Translations under genes and position numbers: made by a program | Assembly (NCBI GenBank): GCA_037576195.1 | Contig: CM075102.1 | Coordinates: 41,598,745 to 41,662,744, forward strand | Length of the DNA: 64,000 nt | Reading direction: 5' to 3' | From: Phytoseiulus persimilis | Taxonomy: Eukaryota > Arthropoda > Arachnida > Mesostigmata > Phytoseiidae | Shown: positions 62,320-64,000 of the stretch, piece by piece | Layout: each line of letters begins with the position of its first letter | Position numbering within the stretch: the first letter of the stretch is position 1 | Notes under the pieces: model-generated | Told to the model about the DNA's origin: nothing | Seen by the model: the letters and a program-made list of their open reading frames with translations, nothing else | Database searches by the model: none

Positions 62320-62493
62320 ATGGCAAACGCCTGCGAAAAATCGATGCTGAGTATCATTGCTCTGTGCGTTATCGTCACTGGTCATCTGGACGGATCGGAG
62401 TCATTCCCAGGAACGATCGTTATCTCCCCTCTGCAAGTCACTCAAATACAACAGATACCCCGGGCGAAGAGCATGATCACGCTCAATAGTTGA
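62320..62493 (+). CDS. Candidate secreted peptide or first exon, 57 codons
   Basis: The ATG at 62320 has A at -3 and G at +4, a strong start context. Residues 1-8 are polar and include Glu and Lys. Residues 9-21 are strongly hydrophobic and Gly/Ser follow, as in a signal peptide with cleavage near residue 25. The rest is a short hydrophobic, Gln-rich tail to a TGA at 62491. No frame opposes it. It could be a tiny secreted peptide or the first exon of a longer protein, but no good donor is visible before the stop. It lies on the same strand as the preceding exon-like run. Confidence 0.28.
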   Translation: MANACEKSMLSIIALCVIVTGHLDGSESFPGTIVISPLQVTQIQQIPRAKSMITLNS

Positions 62494-62848
62494 CATTATC
62501 GAGATGACATTAGCTTTTTCCGCATCAATTGGGGTCATCACGGACCGGTTGGAGCACCCGTAGCTCGAACGGGTCCACAGGCTCAGTGGGTTCTGCTAAC
62601 TGATAAACTCCCAGCTCAAATCCACAGACGTTATCAGCCCCACCAGTGTGGCCAGCAATTTCAGAGTTGCCAAAGGGGAAAACTAGCGACTTATCGGCAT
62701 ATTCGATCGCGGCCGCTCAACAAATAATCTGATTAGAACCAGTCCGATTCTACGCTGGAAATAATTCAAACTGTTTGCCAGCGATTTCAAGTGGGCTGTA
62801 AGGTCGAAACGTCTAGAAGGTATCTTCGAACGATCATCACTAGAGCCT
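62494..62848. other. Stretch with no gene
   Basis: I see no open frame of note and no clear repeat before the dispersed repeat copy begins. Confidence 0.5.
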
Positions 62849-62965
62849 GGAAGTTCAGGCATTCATCATTCTAAACTTCCCATCTATTCATATAGGGGGA
62901 TGGACATATGAGTCTCTGATGGCGGAGTCCATCAGTTCTCATAGCATTGAGGCATATGTCATCAA
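62849..62965 (+). repeat. Structured dispersed repeat, copy 2
   Basis: It aligns gap-free with 27672-27790. The 7-bp stem CTGATGG/CCATCAG (62916-62922 with 62929-62935, 6-base loop) is perfect here. The copy is more recent or better preserved in the stem, but its minus-strand frame meets a stop just upstream, where copy 1 is open. Confidence 0.65.
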
Positions 62966-64000
62966 GTTATCCAATAATATACCCATGAATTCATGGATTG
63001 ATGGATGACGACTGATGAATCATGCCTGAACTCCCAAGCTCTATCCATCACGACCCCAAAGACGGAAAACCATAATCAAGATTCAGATAACATTCCGATT
63101 CAGGAACTCTCATTATTCTCATGAAGATCGTCAATGGCCAGGATTCCCGGAAACGTTGACCTGACACGAAATCCAAATCACAACTTCATGTGATCGAAAT
63201 TGCTCTCCAATATTCGAGTTTCCCAGATGAGTTCTTCAGAATATGTCCCGGAACCACGCAACGTACCTTGGCGACTGTCGTTTCCACGTATGATTCATTC
63301 CATTCTCTGCCCAGTGTTCGTGGAGTTCGAAGAGTGCACTAAAGGTTCCGCGTTGTTCCGCAGTTTCTCAATGTACTCAAGGTGCGTTCCGGATACACAA
63401 TCGGAAATATATATGTGAATCGGAGACGATTTCGAGGATCTAGAGGAGGCACAGGGGTAACGAAAGCCACGACGGAGTTTTGGATGGAGGACTGGGGCGG
63501 CACTTGTTCAATATCTGGATTCTATTCTGGGCGAGTTATGTGACACGCTGTGCTCGTGAAAACAACCGACGATTGCTCACTCGAATCGGGTCAAACAGTG
63601 GCCAGGGTCCTAGCCGAGGGTGGAAATAACAAGACGAACCTCACGCGCTCCCTTCATCCTCCCTCCGTGTGTATCGCTCTAATGAATAACAGCGCTGATG
63701 TTGAAAGCGCATGCGAGTGTACGAGAAAGTTGTCCCAATCAATCACACGGGCAGAAGTGAGTTTCTGCATCCCCTCACATGGATGCAACTGAATCTCGCG
63801 CCTTCATCCCCTCTGCAAAGCCGTCGAAACAATATCCACGTCGTCTCACGCCTCTCGGCCTGGTCACCACCTGACAATTCTCGCGCCTGCAACCGATGGC
63901 CGAGAACCGCTGGCTCAGTTCATCGCTGCAGTTTTTTCAGGGCCTGAGAATCATCTCAACTCGGATAAATTGTAACTACAGGGAGGCTTTTCTTAGTCCA
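62966..64000. other. Stretch with no supportable gene
   Basis: The first 150 bp contain repeated ATGAAT/ATGGATG words but no clear unit. A frame at 63550-63792 has a CAGAA|GTGAGT donor-like end but no other support. Confidence 0.45.

Noticed and set aside
1-64000. CRISPR array, prophage, bacterial operon or integron
   Set aside because: There are no regularly spaced identical repeats with unique spacers, no runs of long co-directional genes and no ribosome-binding-site pattern.

Overview
The window looks like eukaryotic nuclear DNA, most likely from an arthropod. Base composition is near 50% GC and CpG is not depleted. There are no operon-like runs of long open frames. Scattered GT...AG splice-like pairs occur, and most recognisable features are transposon-type repeats. 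A mite (for example a phytoseiid) would fit the composition, but that is a guess, because I recognise no protein well enough to place the organism.

No open frame in the window matches a protein family I can name. The longest is about 270 codons, close to what 64 kb of random sequence would give, and many long frames overlap on opposite strands. I therefore read the window as mainly intergenic or intronic DNA. The protein-coding entries are ranked guesses: unusually long frames, exon-shaped frames with good splice sites, and short frames that begin with a signal-peptide-like segment. None is above 0.3 confidence. The densest run of exon-shaped frames is on the + strand at about 59.2-62.5 kb.

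The best-supported features are repeats. Two elements, at 38.7-39.8 kb and 49.36-50.07 kb, have long inverted terminal arms built of short tandem units (about 15 bp and exactly 16 bp). Each is bounded by an 8-10 bp direct repeat that looks like a target-site duplication. This is the layout of Foldback-type elements; neither carries an obvious transposase. A gap-free repeat of about 117 bp occurs twice in the same orientation, 35 kb apart (27.7 and 62.85 kb), and both copies keep a 7-bp hairpin. A tRNA-like block with A and B boxes lies at 23.83-23.91 kb, next to a perfect 10-bp AT-rich hairpin. A hAT-like terminus lies at 26.19 kb. Six poly-G or poly-C runs of 10-24 bp are scattered across the window.

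Layout: 0-15 kb, homopolymer tracts and unassigned DNA; 15-27 kb, a few weak frames, the tRNA-like block and the hAT-like end; 27-38 kb, repeat copy 1 and unassigned DNA; 38.7-39.8 kb, Foldback-like element A; 43-48 kb, coding-like islands; 49.4-50.1 kb, Foldback-like element B; 50.7-57 kb, signal-peptide-like frames; 59-62.5 kb, the exon-like run; 62.8 kb, repeat copy 2.
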